Position numbers and translations under genes: made by a program. The notes under the pieces were generated by a model. It saw nothing but the letters and a program-made list of their open reading frames with translations, searched no databases and was not told where the DNA came from. A stretch of 12,884 nt of DNA from an uncultured Collinsella sp. GTDB lineage: Bacteria > Actinomycetota > Coriobacteriia > Coriobacteriales > Coriobacteriaceae. Positions 1 to 6,422 of the stretch are shown here, piece by piece (position 1 is the stretch's first letter; every line of letters begins with the position of its first letter). Where the stretch lies: contig CAUDVX010000047.1 in NCBI GenBank assembly GCA_958452935.1, positions 1-12,884 of the forward strand. The letters are read 5' to 3'.

Positions 1-317
1 TGGATTGCCTGAAGGTATCAAGCAAATCATCGCCCGCGTCCGTTGCCGGCGCCATTGCCGGCATGGTCAAAGATGGTGTTCCCGTCAATATTCAGTGTGT
101 CGGCGCGGGTGCCGTCAATCAGGCCATTAAGGCTGTGGCCATTGCACGCGGATTTTTGATTCCGACCGGGTTTGATATTTCCTGCGCGCCGGTGTTCTCC
201 GACATCCTCATCAACGGGGAGTCGCGCACGGCCATCCGTCTTTCTATTTACGTTCATCAGATTAATCGAGCCGCTATGGATAACGTTGTGATGGACGACG
301 TTAAGCCTGTGGCATAG
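1..317 (+). CDS. spoVS: Stage V sporulation protein S (SpoVS) family, first base outside the window
   Basis: A SpoVS-family protein, a small Alba-like fold thought to bind nucleic acid; in Bacillus it affects spore coat and septation. In frame from base 3 it reads DCLKVSSKSS and continues through VAGAIAGMVKDG, GAGAVNQAIKAVAIARGFL and the ending INGESRTAIRLSIY, which follows the family from start to end. The family begins M-x-x-L-K-V-S, so bases 1-2 (TG) are very probably the end of the start codon. That gives about 105 residues against about 86 usually; the excess is a C-terminal tail after IYVHQ. The internal ATG at 63 would cut off the conserved N terminus and is not the start. miaB begins 62 bp later with no terminator between, so they are probably co-transcribed. 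Family assignment is firm; the role in a lineage not known to sporulate is unknown. Confidence 0.9.
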   Translation, partial: DCLKVSSKSSPASVAGAIAGMVKDGVPVNIQCVGAGAVNQAIKAVAIARGFLIPTGFDISCAPVFSDILINGESRTAIRLSIYVHQINRAAMDNVVMDDVKPVA

Positions 318-379
318 CGTGTTTGCTCTTTGCCCGCGCTCTTTGATTCCGCTTTTCCACCTCGTTAGGACTTATACAC

Positions 380-1750
380 ATGGACCAGGGTTCCGTACGC
401 GACATTCTTGCCGGTAAAACCTACTTCATCCGCACCTTTGGCTGCCAGATGAATCAGCACGACTCCGAGCGCGTGAGTGGCCTGCTCGATTCGTATGGCT
501 GCCTCATGGCGCTCGATCCGGAGCATGCTGACATTGTCGTGTTCATGACGTGCTGCGTTCGTGAGGCCGCTGACACCCGTCTGTACGGTCAGTGCAACTC
601 TTGTAAGAGCCTCCCGCCTTCGCCCTCGGGTAAGCGCGTGGTCGCCGTGGGCGGCTGCATCGCGCAGCGTGACGGCGAGGGTCTGCTCACGAATGTCGAT
701 AACGTCAATGTTATCTTTGGCACGCATTCCATCGCGCATGTTGCCGAGCTCATTGCCGAGGCGTTCTTGGACGGCAAGCGTCATATTCGCACCAATGAAC
801 ACGAGGACACGGATGCTATGAGCATGCCGTGGCATCGTGAGACCCAGTATCACGCCTGGGTCCCCATTATGACGGGCTGTAATAACTTCTGCACCTATTG
901 CATCGTGCCGTATGTACGCGGTCGCGAAAAGAGCCGCCCTTTCGAGGAGATTGTCGACGAGGTCACCGGTCTCGTACGCCAGGGCGTGCGCGAGATCACG
1001 CTTTTGGGTCAAAACGTCAACTCCTATGGTCGCGATCTGTTTGGCAAGCCGCGCTTTGCCGACCTGTTGCGTGCCGTGGGTGATACGGGTGTAGAGCGCA
1101 TCTTCTTTACTTCCTCACACCCCAAAGACCTGCTGCCCGAGACTATCGACGCTATGGCCGAGACGCCTGCCGTCATGCCGCAGCTGCACCTGGCAGTTCA
1201 ATCGGGCTCGACGCGCATCCTTAAAGAGATGAATCGTCGCTATACGCGCGAAGACTATCTGGGGCTTGTCGATCGCATCCGCAATCGCATGCCCGATATC
1301 GCGCTTTCGACCGATATCATCGTTGGCTTCCCCGGCGAGACCGAGGAAGACTTTGAGCAGACGCTCTCGCTTGCCGAGACGGTCCGTTATGCTCAGGCCT
1401 ATACGTTTATCTATTCCAGGCGCGCCGGTACTCCGGCAGCCGAGATTGATGATCCCACGCCGCATGAGGTGATTCTTGAGCGCTTCAACCGTTTGGTGAA
1501 GGTTATTGAGACCACTGCGCACGAATATAACCAAGGTGAGCTCCACACCGTTGTGCCGGCGCTTATTGAGGGTACGAGCAAAAAGAATGACGCGGTGCTG
1601 CTGGGCAAGAGTCCTAAGAATCAGACCGTTCATGCACCGATTCCCGAGGGTTACAGCATCGATCAGTTGATTGGCAAGATTGTCGATGTTGACATCGACG
1701 TTGCCAAGACGTGGTATCTGTCCGGATCCGTTGTGGGCGAGCCGCGCTAA
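380..1750 (+). CDS. miaB: tRNA-2-methylthio-N6-dimethylallyladenosine synthase MiaB
   Basis: Radical SAM methylthiotransferase that converts i6A37 to ms2i6A37 in tRNAs reading UNN codons, acting after MiaA. The 456 residues have the standard order. The N-terminal UPF0004 domain carries the three ligands of the auxiliary 4Fe-4S cluster (C22 in FGCQMNQHDSE, C58 in MTCCVREAA, C93 in GGCIAQRD). The radical SAM core has the CxxxCxxC motif at C167, C171 and C174 (TGCNNFCTYC). A C-terminal TRAM domain (about 385-450) probably binds tRNA. The GCQMNQHDSE signature favours MiaB over MtaB or RimO. Length is normal. The start has only a modest ribosome-binding site (TTAGGA, about 9 bases upstream). The stop codon TAA overlaps the miaA ATG (TAATG), so the two enzymes that act in sequence are probably translationally coupled. 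Confidence 0.96.
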   Translation: MDQGSVRDILAGKTYFIRTFGCQMNQHDSERVSGLLDSYGCLMALDPEHADIVVFMTCCVREAADTRLYGQCNSCKSLPPSPSGKRVVAVGGCIAQRDGEGLLTNVDNVNVIFGTHSIAHVAELIAEAFLDGKRHIRTNEHEDTDAMSMPWHRETQYHAWVPIMTGCNNFCTYCIVPYVRGREKSRPFEEIVDEVTGLVRQGVREITLLGQNVNSYGRDLFGKPRFADLLRAVGDTGVERIFFTSSHPKDLLPETIDAMAETPAVMPQLHLAVQSGSTRILKEMNRRYTREDYLGLVDRIRNRMPDIALSTDIIVGFPGETEEDFEQTLSLAETVRYAQAYTFIYSRRAGTPAAEIDDPTPHEVILERFNRLVKVIETTAHEYNQGELHTVVPALIEGTSKKNDAVLLGKSPKNQTVHAPIPEGYSIDQLIGKIVDVDIDVAKTWYLSGSVVGEPR

Positions 1751-2688
1751 TGGTTTCTCCCGGGGAAGGCCTTTCCGCCGTTGCGATTGTCGGTCCGACC
1801 GCGGTTGGTAAAAGTGATGTCGCAGATCGTTTGGCGGCTCGCCTTTCGTCCGAAGTGCTGTCGTGTGACGCGATGCAAATCTATCGAGGCATGGATATCG
1901 GCACTGCCAAGATGGCACCCGAGGAATGCACGGCGCCTCTACGCCTGGTCGATATTGTTGAACCGGGTGTTGCATATTCTGCGGCGCTGTATCAGGCAGA
2001 CGCTCGTGTGCATGTTGAGCGCTTGCTGGGCGAGGGCCGCCTACCGGTGTTTTGCGGGGGTACAGGCCTGTATCTCAAGGCCGCCCTGGACGAGATGGAT
2101 TTTCCCTCGGGCGAGCTTGAGGACGATCGCCGCGCGGGATATCAGGAGCTTGCCGAGCGCATTGGCGAGGAAGCGCTGCACGCGCTGCTTGCTGAGCGTG
2201 ACCCCGAGTCCGCTGCGGTGATCCACCCCCATAATGTTCGTCGTGTGATTCGCGCACTCGAAATGCACGATGATGGTGTGTCCTACGCGCAGCAAAAGTC
2301 GCAGTTTAGTGTTCCGCGCGAGCATTATCACGCTCTGTGGTTTGGATTGATGCGTAATCGCGAGGCGCTTTACGAGCGCATTAACCTTCGCGTCGATCTG
2401 ATGTTTGAGCAGGGTCTTGTTGATGAGGTTCGCGGTCTTATGGATCAGGGGCTGGGAGATGCCCTGACTTCGATGCAGGCGATCGGCTATAAAGAGATTA
2501 TCGATGCCCTTAATGGCGTGATTTCTATGGATGAGGCTCGCGAACTCATCAAGATGCGTTCACGTCGCTATGCCAAGCGTCAGCTTTCGTGGTTTAAACG
2601 CGATGACCGCATTGTGTGGTTTGATATGGACGAGTTTACGATCGATGAGGTCGTTGAGGATATCCTTCACCGTATCGAGGCGGTCTAA
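1750..2688 (+). CDS. miaA: tRNA dimethylallyltransferase MiaA
   Basis: Transfers the dimethylallyl group from DMAPP to N6 of A37, making the i6A37 substrate of MiaB. It has the P-loop GPTAVGKS at residues 15-22, the CDAMQIYRGMDIGTAK segment with D40 and Q43 that recognises DMAPP and A37, GGTGLYL at 103-109, and a C-terminal stretch SRRYAKRQLSWFKRDDRIVWFD typical of the family. The ATG at 1750 gives 312 residues, the normal length, and overlaps the miaB stop as TAATG. A GTG at 1711 is in frame but would put 13 unrelated residues inside miaB and has no ribosome-binding site. The stop overlaps the hflX ATG in the same way. Confidence 0.96.
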   Translation: MVSPGEGLSAVAIVGPTAVGKSDVADRLAARLSSEVLSCDAMQIYRGMDIGTAKMAPEECTAPLRLVDIVEPGVAYSAALYQADARVHVERLLGEGRLPVFCGGTGLYLKAALDEMDFPSGELEDDRRAGYQELAERIGEEALHALLAERDPESAAVIHPHNVRRVIRALEMHDDGVSYAQQKSQFSVPREHYHALWFGLMRNREALYERINLRVDLMFEQGLVDEVRGLMDQGLGDALTSMQAIGYKEIIDALNGVISMDEARELIKMRSRRYAKRQLSWFKRDDRIVWFDMDEFTIDEVVEDILHRIEAV

Positions 2689-3977
2689 TGGCTCGGTTTC
2701 CCCTCGTTCCAACGGCTCCTGCGCCCGAACGTGCCGTTCTTGTTGGAGTTGAGTGGCGCGATAACGCCTGGCCGCTCGATCGCTCGCTTGACGAGCTTGA
2801 GCGCCTGGCCCATACGGCTGGCGCCCAGTGCGTGGCGCGTTTGTCGCAGCGTCTGGTTAAGCCATATCCAAAATCGTTTATCGGCTCCGGTAAGGTTGAG
2901 GAGCTTTGCGGGCTCGTGCATCGTATGAATGTCGATGTTGTTATCTTCGACGACGATTTAACGCCCTCGCAGCAGTCTTATCTTGAGAAAGCCGTGGGCG
3001 AACCGGTTAAGATTATCGACCGCACGGCGTTGATTCTCGGTATCTTTGGCCTGCACGCTCAGACCCGTGAGGGCCGCCTGCAGGTGCAGCTAGCCCAATT
3101 GCAGTATCTGTTGCCTCGCTTGCGCGGTATGTGGAGCCATCTTGCTAAAGAGCAGACACGCGGTGGCATTGGTTCGCGCTTTGGCCAGGGCGAAAGCCAG
3201 CTCGAGGTTGACCGGCGTTTGATTCGCAACAAGATTGCCGCGCTTCGTCGCGAGCTTAAGCAGGTTGAACAGCGTCGCGATGTTCAGTCAAAGAGTCGTA
3301 TCGAGTCGCCGGCGTTTCGCGTTGCCTTAGCCGGTTATACCAATGCCGGTAAGTCGACGTTACTTAATCGCCTGACTGGGTCTACGGTGTTTTCACAGGA
3401 CAAATTGTTTGCCACGCTCGATCCGACTACGCGCTCGTATCGCTTGCCCGGCGGTCGTGGTATGACCATTACCGATACGGTTGGCTTTATTCAAAAGCTA
3501 CCGCATGGTCTCGTTGATGCCTTTAAGTCCACACTGTTCGAGGTCCTTGGTGCCGACCTGATCCTTAAAGTTGTGGATGCCTCTGACGAGGACTACGAGC
3601 ACCAGCTCGAGGCAGTCGATCGCGTTCTTGACGAGATCGGTGCCGGTGAGCGTTTGACGCTTACGGTGTTCAATAAAATCGACCTACTCGATAGCGTCGA
3701 TCGATTGAGTTTCCGTCGTCGCTATCCCGAGGCCGTGTTGTTCTCGGCCCAGACAGGCGAGGGGCTCGACGATCTCGTCGACCGAATTGCTCGTGAGGCG
3801 GCTGCCACCGATGTGTTGCTCTCCGCTGATATCCCGTATCGCGAGGGCGCCCTCATTACGCTGGTGCATGAGCAGGGAACCCTTCTGCATGAGGAATATC
3901 TAGAGGACGGCGTTCGCATTGTGGCAAAGATGCCGGCCCGAATCGCGCCGCGTCTTGAGCGCTATCGTACGGAGTAA
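2688..3977 (+). CDS. hflX: Ribosome-associated GTPase HflX
   Basis: HflX binds the 50S subunit and splits stalled or hibernating 70S ribosomes, mainly in stress. The 429 residues contain the N-terminal HflX domain (SLDELERLAHTAGA, KSFIGSGKVEEL, IFDDDLTPSQQ, then QLQYLLPRLRGMWSHL), a basic helical linker (about 180-205), and a TrmE-Era-like GTPase domain: G1 GYTNAGKST at 216-224, G3 DTVGF from D263, G4 NKID at 329-332, and a G5-like SAQTG. All GTP-binding motifs are intact. It is third in the miaB-miaA-hflX chain; miaA-hflX linkage is widespread in bacteria. The last 16 bases overlap the end of the convergent acyltransferase gene on the other strand, so no terminator can lie between the two genes. 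Confidence 0.95.
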   Translation: MARFPLVPTAPAPERAVLVGVEWRDNAWPLDRSLDELERLAHTAGAQCVARLSQRLVKPYPKSFIGSGKVEELCGLVHRMNVDVVIFDDDLTPSQQSYLEKAVGEPVKIIDRTALILGIFGLHAQTREGRLQVQLAQLQYLLPRLRGMWSHLAKEQTRGGIGSRFGQGESQLEVDRRLIRNKIAALRRELKQVEQRRDVQSKSRIESPAFRVALAGYTNAGKSTLLNRLTGSTVFSQDKLFATLDPTTRSYRLPGGRGMTITDTVGFIQKLPHGLVDAFKSTLFEVLGADLILKVVDASDEDYEHQLEAVDRVLDEIGAGERLTLTVFNKIDLLDSVDRLSFRRRYPEAVLFSAQTGEGLDDLVDRIAREAAATDVLLSADIPYREGALITLVHEQGTLLHEEYLEDGVRIVAKMPARIAPRLERYRTE

Positions 3978-4666
3978 ACGAGCTCTAGCACGCCTAGAAT
4001 GACAGGCTGATGGAGTAGGTAGAACGGTAAGGCATGCCGACCGAGGACTGCGAGCGCCGGGATGGGATTGGCGTATGCCCATGCCGGCGCTTCGTGGCTT
4101 GATGCTTGTGCTGCCTGGGCAGTAAAGAAGCCGGTAAGGTACATAAAGACAAATGGAATGAGCGGATAGTAGTCTCCCGAAACAAAATCCGGGCCCGGGA
4201 ATCCAAGCCAAGCCAGGTAGGGGAGTGGGTAGACCGCCTTTGGAATGCCCCAGGTTAGGGTAAAAAGAACAAGGCATACTGCGATGCCCCACGAGCCCGG
4301 TAATTTTTGGAGTAACGGACGGGTGAGTGCAACCACCGCGGTGCACGCCGCCATGCAATAAATGATGCCAAAGTTTACCGAATCGTCGACTGATACTAGT
4401 GTAGTTGCAATCCATACGACCAAAGCTGCGGCCGCGTATTTGAGGGCGCGCTTAACGTTATTGCGCGAGAGCGTGCACATCCAACCGGCGATAAACAAAA
4501 ATACCCAGCTGATACTAGTGCGCCAGATATCCTGGAAAACCGTTTCGGTAAACCATGGCATATCCCATCCATATAGGTAGGCCAAATCGTAGCAGGCGTG
4601 AAAACCTGCCATCGATAGCATCGTAAACCCGCGGATGGTATCAAATATGGTGATGCGTTTTTGCAT
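3962..4666 (-). CDS. Membrane acyltransferase, heparan-alpha-glucosaminide N-acetyltransferase catalytic-like (DUF1624)
   Basis: A 234-residue polytopic membrane protein. It opens with the DUF1624/HGSNAT_cat signature (TIRGFTMLSMAGFHACYDLAYLYG, residues 9-32, with H23 and D27) and has six to seven hydrophobic segments (about 10-30, 50-64, 72-92, 96-116, 124-144, 165-190, 210-231). The family is thought to move acetyl groups across a membrane onto an external sugar; the bacterial substrate is not known. The ATG overlaps the lexA stop (TAATG on the minus strand), so it is probably translated by coupling with lexA and may be part of the SOS response. Its 3' end overlaps hflX by 16 bp. Family call is good; the reaction is inferred only from the family. 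Confidence 0.8.
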   Translation of the reverse strand: MQKRITIFDTIRGFTMLSMAGFHACYDLAYLYGWDMPWFTETVFQDIWRTSISWVFLFIAGWMCTLSRNNVKRALKYAAAALVVWIATTLVSVDDSVNFGIIYCMAACTAVVALTRPLLQKLPGSWGIAVCLVLFTLTWGIPKAVYPLPYLAWLGFPGPDFVSGDYYPLIPFVFMYLTGFFTAQAAQASSHEAPAWAYANPIPALAVLGRHALPFYLLHQPVILGVLELVYSVR

Positions 4667-5310
4667 TACGAGAACCGGCGCATTAATCCGACAACCTTAC
4701 CCAAAATAACGGGGTTCGTCGCATAGATGGGCTCCATGGTGTCGTTCTCAGGCTGCAGGCGCACGCGCCCCTGCTCCTTGTAGAACGTCTTGACGGTCGC
4801 CGACCCATCGATCATGGCCACGACGATTTCGCCGTTCATGGCGCTCTTTTGCTCGCGAACGATAATGTAGTCACCGTTGTAGATGCCGACATTGATCATT
4901 GAGTTGCCGTGCACTTCAAGGATAAAGGAGCCCTGGTCTGTGGCGATTTCGGTCGGGATGGTAAAGGTGTCCTCGATATTTTGCTCGGCCAGAATGGGAA
5001 TCCCAGCCGCGACGCGACCGACGAGCGGCAGTGAGACCGTTCCGCGGGGCGCTGTGGGTTCATCGGATTTGGAAATCGAGACAGAGGATCCGTCCTCATC
5101 AAAAAGCTCTAGGGCGCGAGGCTTGGTGGCATCGCGCTTGAGCAGCCCTCGAGCCTCCAGGGCAGAGAGATGAGCATGCACCGTGCTGGGGGAGGAGAGG
5201 CCTACGGCCGATGCCATCTCGCGCACACTGGGCGGATAGCCCTTCTCCTGCTGATATTCCTTGATGAAGTCGTAAATCTGCTGCTGACGCTTGGTAATTT
5301 TGCGAGCCAT
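4666..5310 (-). CDS. lexA: SOS-response transcriptional repressor LexA
   Basis: Represses DNA-damage genes until RecA filaments trigger its self-cleavage. From the ATG at 5310 the protein has 214 residues. The N-terminal winged helix-turn-helix spans 1-65 (YPPSVREMASAVGLSSPSTVHAHLSALEARG). The C-terminal S24 domain has the cleavage bond A102-G103 (VAAGIP), nucleophile S137 (HGNSM) and general base K174 (TVKTF). The spacings (35 and 37 residues) equal those of E. coli LexA (84, 119, 156). The start is chosen because MARKITKRQQQ matches LexA N termini and GAGAGG lies about 8 bases upstream; the frame runs back to an ATG at 5415, which would add 35 unrelated residues and cover the operators. Three SOS boxes lie upstream, so autoregulation is expected. 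It forms an operon with the acyltransferase. Confidence 0.96.
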   Translation of the reverse strand: MARKITKRQQQIYDFIKEYQQEKGYPPSVREMASAVGLSSPSTVHAHLSALEARGLLKRDATKPRALELFDEDGSSVSISKSDEPTAPRGTVSLPLVGRVAAGIPILAEQNIEDTFTIPTEIATDQGSFILEVHGNSMINVGIYNGDYIIVREQKSAMNGEIVVAMIDGSATVKTFYKEQGRVRLQPENDTMEPIYATNPVILGKVVGLMRRFS

Positions 5311-5333
5311 CAGGGGATCCTCTCTGCCAATGT

Positions 5334-5347
5334 CAAACAAATGTTCG
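5334..5347. promoter_or_regulatory. SOS box 1 (LexA operator)
   Basis: CAAACAAATGTTCG matches the Gram-positive/actinobacterial LexA operator CGAAC-N4-GTTCG except for one base (A for G at position 2). It lies 24 bp upstream of the lexA start codon, where bound LexA would block lexA transcription. Confidence 0.75.
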
Positions 5348-5355
5348 ATTATTGC

Positions 5356-5383
5356 TTGACAGGAACAACTGTTCGAAGATAAT
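5356..5383 (+). promoter_or_regulatory. Promoter for the LysM protein (and possibly nrdR-dut)
   Basis: A perfect -35 TTGACA (5356-5361), a 16-bp spacer and a -10 GATAAT (5378-5383) face rightward. The spacer is occupied by SOS box 2 and the expected start near 5390 by box 3, so this should be a tightly LexA-repressed promoter. The leftward lexA promoter is less clear: AATAAT at 5348-5353 on the minus strand is a possible -10 but no good -35 goes with it. Confidence 0.7.
5362..5375. promoter_or_regulatory. SOS box 2 (LexA operator) inside a promoter spacer
   Basis: GGAACAACTGTTCG holds a perfect GAAC-N4-GTTC palindrome and departs from CGAAC-N4-GTTCG only at the first base. It sits wholly between the -35 and -10 of the plus-strand promoter, so LexA binding would exclude RNA polymerase. 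Its start is exactly 28 bp from those of boxes 1 and 3. Confidence 0.88.
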
Positions 5384-5389
5384 AATAAC

Positions 5390-5403
5390 CGAACATTCGT
5401 TCT
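5390..5403. promoter_or_regulatory. SOS box 3 (LexA operator)
   Basis: CGAACATTCGTTCT matches CGAAC-N4-GTTCG except at the last base and resembles the Bacillus box CGAACATACGTTC closely. It overlaps the expected transcription start of the rightward LysM-protein promoter. Confidence 0.88.
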
Positions 5404-5428
5404 CGCGCTAGACATTTTTGTCCGCGCG
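5404..5428 (+). other. Short hairpin in the 5' leader of the LysM-protein mRNA
   Basis: CGCGC(TA)GACA-TTTT-TGTC(C)GCGCG can fold into a 5-bp plus 4-bp stem with a TTTT loop and a small internal loop. It would lie at the start of the roughly 80-base leader. There is no T-run after it, so it is not an intrinsic terminator. Its function is unknown. Confidence 0.4.
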
Positions 5429-5470
5429 GCTTGATAAAACTGTTCTCAGCAAAACACGCGAGAGGAGAAC

Positions 5471-5923
5471 ATGATGAACGCAACGGATATGGTCCAGGGA
5501 AACCTCGCCCTTAAGCTCGAGACGCCTGCGGCGCCGGCTTTCACGGTTGTTAAAGGCGGCCGATCTGGTTTCCAAACACTGCCTGGCAAGCCCGTCCGCA
5601 GCCAGTGCGTCGCCACGACTTCGGCCCCCGTTGCCCTAAAGGCTTCGACGATTGTCGCCCTAGCCGTTGCGCTCACGCTCTTCTTTGTACTTGCCACCTC
5701 GATCTTCAGCGCTCGTCACGCCGCATATGCCGAGTCGGTATCCAACGTTACCTACGAGACCGTCCGTGTTCAGTCTGGCGATTCCTTGTGGTCGCTAGCC
5801 CAGGAGCATCCGATTGAGGGTCTTTCCACGCAGGAGACCTCTGATATGATCCGCAACGTCAATCACCTGGAGCATGGCTCGCTCGATGCCGGTGCGCATC
5901 TTAAAGTTCCCGCACGTTCATAA
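5471..5923 (+). CDS. LysM-domain membrane protein, probable SOS-induced division inhibitor (YneA-like)
   Basis: A 150-residue protein with a cytoplasmic N-terminal region (1-57), one membrane segment (about 60-79, IVALAVALTLFFVLATSIF) and a single extracellular LysM domain at the C terminus (about 96-147, ETVRVQSGDSLWSLAQEH to HLKVPAR). LysM binds peptidoglycan. The architecture and position, divergent from lexA behind LexA operators and next to nrdR, match SOS-induced septation inhibitors: YneA in Bacillus, SosA in Staphylococcus, Rv2719c in Mycobacterium, DivS in corynebacteria. There is no hydrolase domain. The N-terminal region is longer than in YneA (about 105 residues). Two start codons are adjacent; AGAGGAG is only 3 bases from the ATG at 5471 but 6 from that at 5474, so the second may be the true start. 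The domain call is firm; inhibition of division is inferred from context. Confidence 0.88.
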   Translation: MMNATDMVQGNLALKLETPAAPAFTVVKGGRSGFQTLPGKPVRSQCVATTSAPVALKASTIVALAVALTLFFVLATSIFSARHAAYAESVSNVTYETVRVQSGDSLWSLAQEHPIEGLSTQETSDMIRNVNHLEHGSLDAGAHLKVPARS

Positions 5924-5937
5924 GATTTAAGTACCGT

Positions 5938-5979
5938 CGCATGGTACCCTTGTAATCGTTTTAGAGGAGGTACCATGCG
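5938..5979 (+). promoter_or_regulatory. Inverted repeat that would sequester the nrdR start codon
   Basis: A perfect 11-bp inverted repeat, CGCATGGTACC (5938-5948) and GGTACCATGCG (5969-5979), encloses a 20-base loop. The right arm contains the last two G of the AGGAGG ribosome-binding site and the whole nrdR ATG. Folded in mRNA it would hide the start; opened, the strong site is exposed. It could instead be a DNA operator. TGTAAT at 5951-5956 in the loop is a possible -10 without a convincing -35. Confidence 0.6.
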
Positions 5980-6418
5980 CTGTCCCAAATGCGGCAAGGC
6001 ACATACCCGCGTCGTTGATTCCCGCATGCAGGAATCAAATAACACCATCAAGCGCCGTCGCGAATGCTGCTCATGCAATTATCGCTTTACGACATTTGAG
6101 CGTTGTGAAGACCCTATCGAGGTCATTAAGTCAGACGGATCCAAGCAACGGTTCGATCGCAATAAGCTGCTGGTCGGTTTGATGCGCGCCACGATCAAGC
6201 GAGATATCGACACTAAAAAGCTCAACGAGATCATTGACGATATTGAGGTTGAGCTTCGTTCCCGTACGCTCACGGCTGTTACGTCCCATGAGCTGGGCGA
6301 TATGGTTCTTAAGCGGTTGGCCAAGATCGATAAAGTGGCCTACATCCGCTTTGCCTCGGTCTATCGCGATTTCAAAGACGTCGATGAGTTTCTGCAAGAG
6401 CTCGACAAGCTAAGGTGA
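5975..6418 (+). CDS. nrdR: Transcriptional repressor NrdR
   Basis: A zinc-finger/ATP-cone repressor of ribonucleotide reductase genes that senses ATP and dATP. The 147 residues show the N-terminal zinc ribbon with C3, C6, C31 and C34 (MRCPKCG, ECCSCNYRFTTFE) and the ATP-cone from about residue 49 (EVIKSDGSKQRFDRNKL to YIRFASVYRDFKDVDEF). Length and motifs are typical. AGAGGAGG lies 4 bases before the ATG. It follows the LysM gene by 51 bp and precedes dut by 4 bp; the dut ribosome-binding site AAGGTGA overlaps the nrdR stop. The lexA-LysM-nrdR order is that of many actinobacteria. In transcripts from the LexA-controlled promoter, nrdR would be raised during SOS unless the hairpin at its start holds it back. 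Confidence 0.96.
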   Translation: MRCPKCGKAHTRVVDSRMQESNNTIKRRRECCSCNYRFTTFERCEDPIEVIKSDGSKQRFDRNKLLVGLMRATIKRDIDTKKLNEIIDDIEVELRSRTLTAVTSHELGDMVLKRLAKIDKVAYIRFASVYRDFKDVDEFLQELDKLR

Positions 6419-6422
6419 TTTC

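Noticed and set aside
365..1012. 215-residue open frame on the minus strand opposite miaB
   Set aside because: It mirrors the miaB reading frame in a high-GC-third-position gene, has no recognisable domain and lacks a convincing ribosome-binding site; miaB itself is certain.
1115..1975. 286-residue open frame on the minus strand across miaB and miaA
   Set aside because: Antisense to two clearly real genes, low-complexity composition and no family features.
5311..5415. Longer lexA start at 5415 adding 35 residues
   Set aside because: The extra residues do not resemble LexA, the stretch is occupied by operators and a promoter, and the ATG at 5310 has a ribosome-binding site.
5438..5446. Possible fourth SOS box near AACTGTTCT
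   Set aside because: Only the right half-site matches; the left half has no GAAC and the 28-bp spacing is not followed.
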